Assembly: GCA_964613805.1 (NCBI GenBank)
Contig: CAZTJF010000013.1
Span: forward strand, 47,030 to 111,029
DNA: 64,000 nt
Direction of reading: 5' to 3'
Origin: XYD12-FULL-36-8 sp964613805
GTDB taxonomy: Bacteria; Bacteroidota; Ignavibacteria; Ignavibacteriales; Ignavibacteriaceae
The notes beneath the pieces were generated by a model. That model worked only from the letters and a program-made list of their open reading frames with translations. It was not told where the DNA came from and made no database searches. Shown piece by piece: positions 17,819 to 26,583 of the stretch. The position numbers were made by a program, and so were the translations under genes. The stretch's first letter is position 1, and each line of letters begins with the position of its first letter.

Positions 17819-18771
17819 AAATTCCACCAAAACTTAATTTGGCTTACTTACCTACACCTGTTCAGGAAATTGATTTTCAAGGAAATAAATTTTTAATGAA
17901 AAGAGATGACCTTACAGGAATGGAATTATCGGGAAATAAGGTGAGGAAACTGGAGTACATATTAGCGCAAGCTAAAAGAGAAAAATCCGATATTATTTTT
18001 ACTTGCGGTGGTGAACAATCTAATCATGCACGAGCAACTGCAATTGCAGCATCTAAACTTGGCATGAAATGTAAATTGTTTTTGTGGGGGAATAATAAAG
18101 GTAATGCTGACGGTAATTTATTCTTAGATAAGCTCACCGACTGCAAAATTTCATTTCTTAACAAGTCCGAATATGAAAACGTCAATGAAATAATGTTTGA
18201 AGAAAGAAAAAAGCAGCTAAGGAAAGGTAAAAAAGTATATGTTATTCCCGAAGGCGGTTCAACAACGCTGGGAATTTGGGGTTACATTTCTTTCATGCAG
18301 GAATTAGCAAAACAAATTAATGTGAAAAATTTTGATGGTCTCTTAACTGCTGCTGGAAGCGGTGGAACAGCAGCAGGACTTTTGCTTGGGTCGGCTTTAC
18401 TAAATTATAATTTGAGGATTTATGCGGTAAATGTTTTGTACTCGAAATCTGTAATAGAAAATAAAATAACTCAGCTTGCCGAAGCAGGAAATTTGGAACA
18501 CCAATTAAATGTCAAAGTTCAAAAAAATAATTTGATGGTTCTTGATGGATATTCAAGTGAAGGATACAAGAGCATTTCAAGAGATAAAGTGAACTTGATT
18601 AAAACTTTCTTTCAACAAACCGGAATTTTATTAGACCCTGCTTATACCGGAAAAGCTTTTACGGCTTATCACGATAATTTCCTGAAGAAGAAGGGGAAGA
18701 GGGTTTTATTCCTCCACACTGGTGGGATTTTTGGTTTTTTTCGTAAAAGAAAAGAATATCTATTGAATTAA
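17815..18771 (+). CDS. PLP-dependent D-cysteine desulfhydrase / ACC deaminase family enzyme
   Basis: 318 residues, fold type II PLP enzyme. The Schiff-base lysine is in SGNKVRKLEY (about Lys42), with TCGGEQSNHARATA binding the cofactor, AAGSGGTAAGLL binding phosphate, and GILLDPAYTGKAF at the C-terminal side. The family includes D-cysteine desulfhydrase and 1-aminocyclopropane-1-carboxylate deaminase; sequence alone does not separate them. Coupled to kdsB by a 4-base overlap. Confidence 0.8.
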   Translation: MKIPPKLNLAYLPTPVQEIDFQGNKFLMKRDDLTGMELSGNKVRKLEYILAQAKREKSDIIFTCGGEQSNHARATAIAASKLGMKCKLFLWGNNKGNADGNLFLDKLTDCKISFLNKSEYENVNEIMFEERKKQLRKGKKVYVIPEGGSTTLGIWGYISFMQELAKQINVKNFDGLLTAAGSGGTAAGLLLGSALLNYNLRIYAVNVLYSKSVIENKITQLAEAGNLEHQLNVKVQKNNLMVLDGYSSEGYKSISRDKVNLIKTFFQQTGILLDPAYTGKAFTAYHDNFLKKKGKRVLFLHTGGIFGFFRKRKEYLLN

Positions 18772-18843
18772 TGACATGAAATCATCAATTGTAAATCATA
18801 AATCACAAGTTGTCTTAATCCTTAATTAAATTTATTTTTACAT

Positions 18844-19257
18844 ATGAATTGCATCTTTTGTGATATTGTTAAAGGAAAAGAAAAAGCAGAAATCCTCTAC
18901 CAGGATGATTCCACTATATCTTTTTTAGATATTCGTCCTCTTAATTTTGGTCATTCGCTGGTTATTCCCAAAAATCATTACGAAAATTTTTATGACATTA
19001 AGCAAAAGGACTTGGAAGCAGTCATAAAATCAACTCAGTTTCTTTCTAATGCAATAAAGAAAAGTTTAAATCCGGATGGGATAAATATAATTTCAAACAA
19101 TGGCAGTGCTGCCGGGCAAACTATTTACCACTTTCATTTTCATATCATCCCAAGACTTAAGAGCGACCACTTTACATTTAGACCTCAGTTCAAAGATTAC
19201 GCAGAAGGAGTAATGAAAGAGTTTGCCGATAAAATACGTTTAGCGATTAATAGTTAA
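18844..19257 (+). CDS. HIT-family nucleotide hydrolase/transferase
   Basis: 137 residues. CIFCDIVKGKEKAEILYQDD is the HIT family start with two zinc-type Cys residues; the histidine triad is YHFHFHIIPR with His96, His98 and His100. The family hydrolyses nucleotide phosphoramidates or dinucleoside polyphosphates such as Ap4A. Probably co-transcribed with the B12-binding protein 12 bases downstream. Confidence 0.88.
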   Translation: MNCIFCDIVKGKEKAEILYQDDSTISFLDIRPLNFGHSLVIPKNHYENFYDIKQKDLEAVIKSTQFLSNAIKKSLNPDGINIISNNGSAAGQTIYHFHFHIIPRLKSDHFTFRPQFKDYAEGVMKEFADKIRLAINS

Positions 19258-19269
19258 AGGAAAAATAAA

Positions 19270-19677
19270 ATGGATAATAGAATTAGAGTTCTTGTAGCAA
19301 AAGCTGGACTTGATGGACACGATCGGGGAGCAAAGGTAATTGCTGCTGCTTTGCGTGATGCAGGCATGGAAGTTATTTATACAGGTTTGCGTCAAACTCC
19401 CGATATGATTGTTGAAGCTGCACTGCAAGAAGATGTGGATGTAATTGGAATTAGCATTTTATCCGGTGCACATATGACGATTCTTCCTAAAATAAAAAAG
19501 CTTATGGATGAAAAAGGTTTGAATGATGTTCTCCTCACTGGCGGGGGAATTATTCCCGAAGAAGATATTAAAACGCTAAAGAAACTTGGTGTTGGAGAAT
19601 TGTTCACACCCGGAGCCCGCACAACAGATATTGCAGACTACATAAAAGAATGGCGGAAGGCGAATCCCCGCACGTAG
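19270..19677 (+). CDS. Cobalamin-binding subunit/domain protein (methylmalonyl-CoA mutase C-terminal type)
   Basis: 135 residues, the size of a stand-alone B12-binding subunit. The DxHxxG cobalamin motif is KAGLDGHDRGAKV with His17 as axial ligand, followed by SGAHMT and LLTGGGIIPEED. In full mutases this domain carries adenosylcobalamin for carbon-skeleton rearrangement such as methylmalonyl-CoA to succinyl-CoA. The catalytic subunit is not in the window; it may be encoded elsewhere as a split mutase. AAAGGA upstream supports the start. Confidence 0.88.
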   Translation: MDNRIRVLVAKAGLDGHDRGAKVIAAALRDAGMEVIYTGLRQTPDMIVEAALQEDVDVIGISILSGAHMTILPKIKKLMDEKGLNDVLLTGGGIIPEEDIKTLKKLGVGELFTPGARTTDIADYIKEWRKANPRT

Positions 19678-19731
19678 TACATTATAAATTTATATTTTTA
19701 ACTTTTCAATCTTTGAGAATAGGAGAATTAA

Positions 19732-20549
19732 ATGATTACCATTCCTCAACGTACAAAAGACAGACTTACTTCCAATATCAAACGCTTCCAATCAATACTT
19801 TCTTCGGCCAAAGCAAGAGATATTAATGAATCTGATACAGTAATTATTGTTACTGATATGATGTGTGAGTTATTTGGATACGATAAATACTCTGAAATTA
19901 CTTCTGAACACATGATTAGAGGAACCTATTGTGATATTGCCATTAAGCTCGATGGAAAGATTCAAACCTTATTAGAGGTGAAGGCATTTGGATTGGAAAC
20001 CAAAGAAGCTCATATTAAACAAGCTATTGACTATGCTTCAAACTAGGGTGCGGATTGGGTTGGTTTGACAAATGGAATAAATTGGAAATTTGTTAAAATT
20101 ACTTTCTCGAAACCCATCGAAACAGAATTGGTTTTAGAATTTGATTTTTTAAATCTTAATCCTAAAAATATCGATGACTTGGAAAAATTATACTTATTTA
20201 CCAAGGAAGGTTGGTTGAAAGATAGTTTAGCAGGTACCATGCACAAAAACAAGCATTAAGTAGATTTTTTCTTGGAGCACTTGTCTTAAGTGATGATATT
20301 GTTGATCAGATTAGGAGGGAGCTGAGGAAAATTTCACCTGACGTCAAAATTGACTCTGAACAAATACAAAATGTTTTGACTTTTGAGGTAATAAAACATG
20401 ATGTCTTGGAAGGGGAAAAATATGAGCAAGCAAAGAGAACTATCACTAAGGTGCTAAATAAAGTTGCTAAATCAAAAAGGATTAATCTTTTGGATAAAAT
20501 TGAGGAGAGGGTATCTCCGACGGACCAGAAAAATGAAGAAAAAACATAA
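19732..20549 (+). pseudogene. Broken gene for a HsdR N-terminal-type (restriction-like) protein
   Basis: The first part (19732-20043) reads TDMMCELFGYDKYSEIT, CDIAIKLDGKIQTLLEVKA and AIDYASN. A TAG at 20044-20046 interrupts it, but the same frame goes on with GADWVGLTNGINWKFVKI up to 20259. Further coding sense then resumes in another frame from about 20250 (QALSRFFLGALVLSDDIVDQ...) and runs to TAA at 20549. Joined, these give a protein of about 270 residues like type I restriction enzyme R N-terminal domain proteins with the ILLEVK-type nuclease core (here TLLEVKAFG). The family usually has NQG at the TAG site, so a CAG-to-TAG change fits; the frameshift sits at an A-run (20244-20248). Two lesions make a pseudogene likely, though assembly error is possible. 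Confidence 0.72.
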
Positions 20550-20627
20550 ACCAAGTCTCTGTACCGTTTTAAAAATTTAATTAATCACAGCAAAACCAAA
20601 TGAGGATGGATATTTAATCGGGTTTTT

Positions 20628-20680
20628 CAAGTGAGACTCACCTGGCATCGCTATTAGTTGCCTAAGGTGAATCTCACTTG
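20628..20680 (+). terminator. Hairpin between the pseudogene and the convergent PLP gene
   Basis: CAAGTGAGACTCACCTGGCA at 20628-20647 pairs with the segment at 20659-20680 (core AAGGTGAATCTCACTTG) with few mismatches. A T-rich TTGTTTGTT follows on the plus strand. Confidence 0.5.
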
Positions 20681-20688
20681 TTGTTTGT

Positions 20689-21945
20689 TCAATCTGTTAT
20701 GGAATTCAGCGCCTGGTTTATATCCCCAATAATATCATTATAATTTTCCACACCGATTGAAAGCCGAACCATCTTCTCTGTGATAGAAAGAGCTTTCTTG
20801 TGATCTTCACCAACATCAACATGCGTCATTGTTGCGGGATGTTCTGCTAAACTCTCCGTGCTGCCAAGACTAACAGCCAGCTTAATAAGCTTTAGTGAAT
20901 TTAGGAATTGAAATGCTTCTTTTTCTCCGCCCACAACATCAAATGAAATCATTGCTCCGCTGGTTAAACACTGCCGCTTGAAAATACTGTATTGTTCTCC
21001 ATCTCTTGAAGTAAGATTGCCGGGATAATATACCTTTTCTACCTTTTGATGACGATTTAAGAAATCAGCAACTTTCTCGGCATTAAATGCTTGAATATCC
21101 ATTCGTGCTTTAAGAGTTTCTAAACTGCGTAATAAAAGCCAGCCCGTCCATGGTCCAGCCATACAACCTAAAAATGTTCTAAGGATTTTTACTCGTTCAA
21201 TGAGTGCTTTTGAGCCAAGACAAGCTCCCGCAATAACATCGCTGTGTCCGCCGATGTATTTTGTGGCGGAATATAAAACGAAATCCGCTCCATGTTTTAA
21301 GGGATGCTGCCAAAGCGGACCCATGTAAGTGTTATCAACTGCAAGATAAACTTCTTTCTCGGAGGTAGAAAAATGTTTTGCAATATCCTTACTGCACTTT
21401 ATATCAATTAAATCATTTGTGGGATTTGCAGGAGTTTCAATATAAATCATTGCAAGCTTATCTGCTTTTCCTGTTGCTTTTACAATGTTGATCACCTCAT
21501 CATGGCTTTGCCCAACTTTAAAGCTTGCAACATGAATTCCCCACTTGGGAAGAATTTTATGAATAAAGTGATCAGTTCCACCATAAAGTGGTAAGCTGCA
21601 AAGAAGCAAATCTCCAGGTTTTAGAAACTCAAGCAGCGTAGTTGAAATTGCAGACATGCCGCTTTCAAACACTGCACAATCTTCTGCTTCATCCCAAAGT
21701 GTTAGCCGATCCTCAAGTATTTCGAGATCGGGATTATTGATTCTGCTGTAAATCAATCCAATCTCTTCGCCAACTCGTTTCTCACGAAGACCATATGCGA
21801 CTTCAAAAAATGCTTTGCCTTCTTCAGCACTCTTAAACACAAACGTTGAAGTTTGAAAGATTGGACTTTTAATTGCGCCTTCGGATAACTCCGGCTTGTA
21901 GCCGTAGGACATCATCAAACTTTCAGGTTTCATTTTGCTTTTCAT
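20689..21945 (-). CDS. Trans-sulfuration family PLP enzyme (methionine gamma-lyase/cystathionine synthase type)
   Basis: 418 residues. Cys/Met metabolism PLP family: SGMSAISTTLLEFLKPGD, PLYGGTDHF, Asp204 in LAVDNTYMGP, the Schiff-base lysine Lys229 in YSATKYIGGHSDVIAG, and SLGSTESLAEHPATMTH at the substrate side. The family includes cystathionine gamma-synthase, cystathionine beta/gamma-lyase, methionine gamma-lyase and O-acetylhomoserine sulfhydrylase; the sequence does not let me choose. It stands alone, ends at a hairpin, and is preceded by a long noncoding stretch. A second start at Met5 is possible. Confidence 0.85.
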   Translation of the reverse strand: MKSKMKPESLMMSYGYKPELSEGAIKSPIFQTSTFVFKSAEEGKAFFEVAYGLREKRVGEEIGLIYSRINNPDLEILEDRLTLWDEAEDCAVFESGMSAISTTLLEFLKPGDLLLCSLPLYGGTDHFIHKILPKWGIHVASFKVGQSHDEVINIVKATGKADKLAMIYIETPANPTNDLIDIKCSKDIAKHFSTSEKEVYLAVDNTYMGPLWQHPLKHGADFVLYSATKYIGGHSDVIAGACLGSKALIERVKILRTFLGCMAGPWTGWLLLRSLETLKARMDIQAFNAEKVADFLNRHQKVEKVYYPGNLTSRDGEQYSIFKRQCLTSGAMISFDVVGGEKEAFQFLNSLKLIKLAVSLGSTESLAEHPATMTHVDVGEDHKKALSITEKMVRLSIGVENYNDIIGDINQALNSITD

Positions 21946-22187
21946 ATGACTGCCTTCTTTTGTGTGAGTTAAATGGTTGGTCTATCTTACTAAAGCATTC
22001 TCGGATTATTTATAATATTGAAAATGCTCAACCAAAAATATGAACTTTGAAAGAAAGTTTCACTCTACGATAGAGTGTTTAATTTGTAAAGCAGCTTTTT
22101 TTGAATTTGTGGTAAAATAATAAGGTGAGAAGGTTTTAACATATTTAATGATGATGTATTACTAAGGTTGGAAAAATATATTAAATG

Positions 22188-22296
22188 TTTCTTCGTGTTT
22201 CTCCTGCAATATACTCCGTGGTTCTTCGTGAAAGCACTTTTTTACACGAAGTTTGTCATTGAAGGACAGGAGGAAACACGGAGTTTCACGAAGAAT
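22188..22296. repeat. Mosaic of short direct and inverted motifs (TTCTTCGTG, CTCCGTG)
   Basis: TTCTTCGTG occurs at about 22189-22197 and again at 22222-22230; the latter extends to TTCTTCGTGAAA, whose exact reverse complement TTTCACGAAGAA lies at 22284-22295. ACTCCGTG at 22213-22220 is mirrored by CACGGAGT at 22277-22284. The pairs are not nested, so they do not form one simple hairpin. It is probably a copy of a dispersed noncoding repeat. Confidence 0.5.
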
Positions 22297-22330
22297 ATCT
22301 TGAGCAGCATTTCCTTTGGATAACAGAAAT

Positions 22331-22357
22331 TAAAAAAGCCGCTCAATTGAGCGGCTT
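22331..22357 (-). terminator. Rho-independent terminator of the porin-cytochrome operon
   Basis: A perfect palindrome AAGCCGCTCAA/TTGAGCGGCTT at 22336-22357 is followed, read on the minus strand, by a T run. It lies 23 bases after the stop of the last cytochrome gene and is a textbook intrinsic terminator. Confidence 0.85.
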
Positions 22358-22379
22358 GTAAGAAAGCAAACTTTAATTC

Positions 22380-24047
22380 CTAATTACCAAAAACATTTTT
22401 AACACCGTTGATGTGCTTGGTCTTATCAATAATATTACCTTGTGCATCAACAATACCAATGTGGCAAGTTGCACAAGTACTAAGTCCACCAAAATCTGTG
22501 TGACCAACTGGTGGAAGCCCATGACATGTTCCGCAAGCGGCTTCGCTGCCGTCAACTTTATTCCAAAGCGCACTGCGTTTGCTTCCTTCCATCTTTGGTG
22601 CAGAATATGCAAATTGTAAATTTATAGCTGTAGAATCCTTGTAAAACTCAAAATTACCGTGACAGTAAGTATTAGCGCACGTTACGCTTGAAAAATTATA
22701 ACTTGCATTGCTTGCTATGTTGAATGTTGCTAAACCTTTCAAGTTAACTTCAGCAGGTAAGTTTCCGTCTAAGTGACCGGCAGAGTTAAGTGATTGAGGA
22801 ACAGTATGACAAGTTTCGCAAGGAACTGTTTTACCAACGTTGTTTGTGTAAAGATGTTTTTCATGAGCGCCAACACCTTTAAATGTTGTTGCAATATTTC
22901 CATTCAAATCTTTTGGAGGAGCAATTTTGGTTGGATCATTAAAATTTCCGTGACAAGTGTTACAAGATTCAGGTCCGCCAGTTTGGTTGTGACATGTTAG
23001 ACATGTCGGGCTTTGTGTTCCACCAGAATAATTTGAACCATGGCATTGCTGGCAATTAGTGAGATTCCAATTTTGGCTTGCTAAATATTTACCGTGAAAA
23101 TTAGCTGAGATTGGATCATTTATACCAGTTTTATGAACGTTTATCGCAGAGTGACAAGTGGCGCATGAAGGACTAATAGAACCACCTGCGAAATTAGCTC
23201 CATGGCATTGCTGGCAACTAGTAAATCCATTTGTTAGCTGATATTTACCATGAAAATCTGGAGAGGAAGGATCGAGAATTCCGGCTTTGTGCACATTGAT
23301 TGACTGATGACATGTAACACAAGTTGGACTTAAATTTCCACCAGCGTAATTTTGTCCGTGACATTGCTGACAAACACCAAACCCAGTTGGCAAGGCGTAT
23401 TTACCATGAAAGTTTGGTGAAGCAGGATCATTTATTCCGTTTTTATGAACGCTTATTGCAGAATGACAAGTCGTACATGAAGGGCTGCTTATTCCCCCAT
23501 TAAAATTTACACCATGACATTGCTGGCAATCAGCGAACTGTTTGGTTAATTGATTCTTCCCATGAAAATTTGAAGATGCAGGTTCATTTATTCCTGGCTT
23601 ATGAACACCAATGGTTGAATGGCATGTAACGCAAGAAGGACTGCTTAATCCACCCGCGAAATTATCTCCATGGCAGCTTTGACAATCTTCAAAACTATTT
23701 TTTCGTAAATATCTTCCGTGGAAATTAGGAGAAGCTTGATTCATCACGCCTGTTGAATCAGCATGTATGTTGATTGCAGGATGGCAGTTTGCGGAAGCAC
23801 AGTTAACGGGTGTTAGACCACCCTGGAAATTTCTTGCGTGACAATTTTGACAATCTCTGAATTTCCATTTATCAAAATAATTACCGTGGAAATTAGGAGA
23901 GTTAATGTTTAATGCACCATCTCCATGAATTCCTGGTTTAGTTACGGATGTAATGTTATCTTCCAATTCGCTGCAGCCAAAAAATATCAGCGAACTGAAC
24001 CCCATCAAATAAATTAAAGTGATTATTTTATTCATATTTGATTCCAT
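22380..24047 (-). CDS. Multiheme c-type cytochrome lipoprotein, 15 CxxCH plus 2 CX4CH motifs
   Basis: 555 residues. A lipoprotein-type signal (LIFFGCSELED) suggests membrane anchoring by the Cys. By count there are 15 CxxCH haem-binding motifs and two CX4CH motifs (CASANCH, CANTYCH). The first two-thirds contain six copies of a unit of about 52 residues: FHGKY..., CQQCHG.NF.GG, SPSC.TCHS, VHK.GI.DP. The C-terminal third (CANTYCHGNF ... CGTCHGLPPVGHT ... CATCH) resembles the CxxxxCH/CxxCH domain of Geobacter-type cytochromes. Last gene of the operon; the likely role is a surface electron-transfer cytochrome. An alternative start is Met5. Confidence 0.88.
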   Translation of the reverse strand: MESNMNKIITLIYLMGFSSLIFFGCSELEDNITSVTKPGIHGDGALNINSPNFHGNYFDKWKFRDCQNCHARNFQGGLTPVNCASANCHPAINIHADSTGVMNQASPNFHGRYLRKNSFEDCQSCHGDNFAGGLSSPSCVTCHSTIGVHKPGINEPASSNFHGKNQLTKQFADCQQCHGVNFNGGISSPSCTTCHSAISVHKNGINDPASPNFHGKYALPTGFGVCQQCHGQNYAGGNLSPTCVTCHQSINVHKAGILDPSSPDFHGKYQLTNGFTSCQQCHGANFAGGSISPSCATCHSAINVHKTGINDPISANFHGKYLASQNWNLTNCQQCHGSNYSGGTQSPTCLTCHNQTGGPESCNTCHGNFNDPTKIAPPKDLNGNIATTFKGVGAHEKHLYTNNVGKTVPCETCHTVPQSLNSAGHLDGNLPAEVNLKGLATFNIASNASYNFSSVTCANTYCHGNFEFYKDSTAINLQFAYSAPKMEGSKRSALWNKVDGSEAACGTCHGLPPVGHTDFGGLSTCATCHIGIVDAQGNIIDKTKHINGVKNVFGN

Positions 24048-24059
24048 TAATTTTCACTT

Positions 24060-25271
24060 TTATTTTGAACCGTGACAATAGGCGCAGAAACCTAAGCCGG
24101 CTATTGATTTCGGTGATGCGCTAGTATGACAATTAAAGCAGATTGATCCTTGATCATTATGCCAATCCCCGTTCTCACCTTTCATAAATCCGGCAGGATG
24201 AGTTTTCGGATTCGTTCCTTTAATCCCATCACTATCAAGATGACAGGTAATGCAAGTTGGGTCTACACCTTGAACATCGTGACATGAAATACAACTCTCA
24301 ATATCTCTTCTTGCCAATGTTGCGTGTTCACCGCCGCCAGTTCCAACTCCGATAGTTGAGAAATTTGGTTTAAGGTGAGATGTTGGAAGAATTCCTCCGA
24401 GCGCAAAATCTCTTTCTTTGGATTGATGGCAGCTTCCACAAAAAGATTCCACTTGATGGCAAGTTTGACATTCGCTTGTTTTTCCTTTTGCATCCATTCC
24501 GTGAGTGAAGCGATAGTTCAATTCATGTACACGAGTAATCTGCTGACTCTTAGCTCCATCAGTGTATCCGCTGGGTACATAAGGCATGTAAAAATTATTT
24601 TCTGCGTTTGTTTCTGTCATTCCTGTAGTTGCCACATGACATTCCTGACATGAGTTGTTATTTATATCATGACACATTTGGCAGTTCGCATCAATTCCTT
24701 TTGCAGCAAATTTATGAGAGCTGATGAAATTTGCGCTTCTATGATTTTGAGGAATTAAATTAGCTGTGGATATATGACATGATTCACATGCATTTACCGC
24801 AAACGATTTGTTATTGTGACAACTGTAGCAATCTTCCATCATCGGATGGGGGTTTGATAGCTCAGAACTGTATGCAACTTTTTCAAATCCTTTATGACAT
24901 GTCTGACATTCCATGTTTTTCTCAGTCACATGGAACTTATGATTAAAAATTAAAGTAGATTTAGATTGAACAAGCGGTTCAAATTTGCCTTCAAAATGAC
25001 ATGTTGAACACTGAGTATCATCTTCTACATCATGACAATCTTTGCAATTATCATGATTTGGGTAGAGGCGATCTTTAAGCGATACGCTACTTACAACTGC
25101 TGAGTGACATGCTTTGCATTCAGTCAGTTCAGCATGGAGCTTATGTGAAAACTTTATTACTTCTTCATTACCGGAATGAGAATCAACACCTTTTTTAATT
25201 GTGAATGCCGCAAATATCAAGATGAATGATAATGGAAGTAACAGCGATAGATAGTAATATTTTAACTTCAT
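24060..25271 (-). CDS. 14-haem c-type cytochrome, membrane-anchored or periplasmic
   Basis: 403 residues with one N-terminal hydrophobic segment (about 5-24), which may be an uncleaved anchor or signal. By count 14 CxxCH motifs are present (CKACH, CKDCH, CSTCH, CQTCH, CYSCH, CESCH, CQMCH, CQECH, CQTCH, CGSCH, CISCH, CITCH, CFNCH, CAYCH). Many His residues precede the motifs (FSHKLHAELTEC, IFNHKFHVTEKNMEC), as in class III/cytochrome c7-like folds with bis-His haems. It starts 8 bases after the barrel gene and is followed 12 bases later by the lipoprotein cytochrome. In porin-cytochrome conduits the periplasmic multihaem plugs the barrel; that role is inferred here. Confidence 0.87.
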   Translation of the reverse strand: MKLKYYYLSLLLPLSFILIFAAFTIKKGVDSHSGNEEVIKFSHKLHAELTECKACHSAVVSSVSLKDRLYPNHDNCKDCHDVEDDTQCSTCHFEGKFEPLVQSKSTLIFNHKFHVTEKNMECQTCHKGFEKVAYSSELSNPHPMMEDCYSCHNNKSFAVNACESCHISTANLIPQNHRSANFISSHKFAAKGIDANCQMCHDINNNSCQECHVATTGMTETNAENNFYMPYVPSGYTDGAKSQQITRVHELNYRFTHGMDAKGKTSECQTCHQVESFCGSCHQSKERDFALGGILPTSHLKPNFSTIGVGTGGGEHATLARRDIESCISCHDVQGVDPTCITCHLDSDGIKGTNPKTHPAGFMKGENGDWHNDQGSICFNCHTSASPKSIAGLGFCAYCHGSK

Positions 25272-25279
25272 ATTTCGGC

Positions 25280-26551
25280 TTAAATGTTTGTGTTAAACCA
25301 ATAGTTTAATTTAAATAAAAATCTATAATCGTTCTTATAGATTTTATTGTTCATGAATTGTCCTTGCACATCAAACGATAATGTGCGGAATGGTCTGACA
25401 TTACAGCCGGCAAGTAAAGTCATAAGATCATTTTTCTCGCTGTCTTTGGACAACTTATATGTGGTATAAGACAATCCAACCGAAGGTGTAAACAGACCAT
25501 TAAAAAACGTATATGCCGTGTAAGCTGAAACAGCATCAAGTTCTCCTGCGTAGCCCATTCCTTTTCTATAAGTGATGGTTCCATAATTTGTGCTTAATCC
25601 AACCGTAGTGCGCTGAGAGTTTTCGTCCTTGTACTTCACATAACCATATTTACCCGTGAAAGTCAAATTTTTTAAGAAAGTATAATCTCCACCTGCTTCA
25701 ATTTCTTGCGTGTTGCCATAATCAAAAACTGAAAAGATGGAATTATATCTTACTTTGGGTTCGCGGTAATTGTAATAAACATTTAGTCTCAAGTTTTTTA
25801 TTTGCTCATAGTTGCCATAAAACTCGATCTTAGAAGTTTTTTCATAATTTAAATCGTAGTCATACCTTGTATCAACTGAAAATAAATTTTTCATTTCGTA
25901 AGAAACTTCAGCGGATGCGTATTGATATTGATTTGATTTATTCCTGATTAGGACAGTAATAGGATTCAAATCTTCATCCAATCTTACTGCGTTAAATTCC
26001 TGCGGTTTGAAGTTTTTATTAACATAACCCAAGGCAATTCTAAAATCCTTGAGAGCTGTTGTAGTTAACTTTCCGCCAAGAATAAAGTCATGTTCCCAAT
26101 CATCGGTTACTTCAAATTTTTGGTATGCCGGAACGTTGCCTCCATAATAAGCGGTGAATTTGAAGTCACCTTTGGCGAGACTTGCATTAACGCCGTCAAA
26201 CAAACCTCCGACAACACTATTAATCATTGGCTGGCGACCTAAGCGAAAAGAAAGAACATCAAATACATCAAGTGCTTCAAGAAAGAAATTGTAAACGCGA
26301 AGCCGGGGATCAGTTTTAAGGTCTTTGGAAATATCAGATTCAAAATTGAAGTAAGTTCTTAGTGAATAGTTATCCCTATTAAAGTTTAAGTTAAGGAGTT
26401 CGTAAGCACGAATGTAGTTATTTGAAACTCCTGGAATACTAAACCGCTCAAAACTATAAACGGACGAGGTGAGTCGTCCGTTTATATTCTGAGGTAAAAT
26501 GAAATTTTGTGCCATAAGCACTAAACTAAATAGCAGAGTTATTTTTTTCAT
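25280..26551 (-). CDS. Outer-membrane beta-barrel of the porin-cytochrome operon
   Basis: 423 residues with a signal peptide (MKKITLLFSLVLMAQNFILPQ). The mature part alternates amphipathic strands (FYGNYEQIKNLRLNVYYNYR; FTGKYGYVKYKDENS) with short turns and has no Cys-haem motif. The last residues (FRFLFKLNYWFN-like, ending in an aromatic strand) fit a barrel. A GRQPMINSVVGGLFDGVNASL segment recalls alginate-export/porin-type barrels. It sits between cytochrome genes, so it is the candidate pore of an electron conduit. It is shorter than MtrB (about 700 residues), so homology to MtrB is not claimed. Confidence 0.75.
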   Translation of the reverse strand: MKKITLLFSLVLMAQNFILPQNINGRLTSSVYSFERFSIPGVSNNYIRAYELLNLNFNRDNYSLRTYFNFESDISKDLKTDPRLRVYNFFLEALDVFDVLSFRLGRQPMINSVVGGLFDGVNASLAKGDFKFTAYYGGNVPAYQKFEVTDDWEHDFILGGKLTTTALKDFRIALGYVNKNFKPQEFNAVRLDEDLNPITVLIRNKSNQYQYASAEVSYEMKNLFSVDTRYDYDLNYEKTSKIEFYGNYEQIKNLRLNVYYNYREPKVRYNSIFSVFDYGNTQEIEAGGDYTFLKNLTFTGKYGYVKYKDENSQRTTVGLSTNYGTITYRKGMGYAGELDAVSAYTAYTFFNGLFTPSVGLSYTTYKLSKDSEKNDLMTLLAGCNVRPFRTLSFDVQGQFMNNKIYKNDYRFLFKLNYWFNTNI

Positions 26552-26583
26552 TTTAATCCTAAATTTTTAGGAAATTGAAATTA

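Larger units (their letters stand above)
21946..22379. other. Long intergenic region with short inverted motifs and a terminator
   Basis: 434 bases with no supportable gene. It includes the leader of the PLP gene on the minus strand, a small 7-bp hairpin at 22061-22077 (CACTCTA-CGA-TAGAGTG), the mosaic repeat at 22188-22296, and the cytochrome operon terminator at 22331-22357. Confidence 0.6.

Noticed and set aside
20044..20046. Possible recoding of the TAG stop in the restriction-type gene
   Set aside because: A second lesion (frameshift near 20250) makes simple decay or sequencing error more likely than programmed readthrough; no recoding signal was seen.
22860..23940. Possible CRISPR-like array from regularly spaced repeats
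   Set aside because: The repeats are coding, about 156 bases long each, and translate to CQQCHG haem units; there are no spacers or cas genes.
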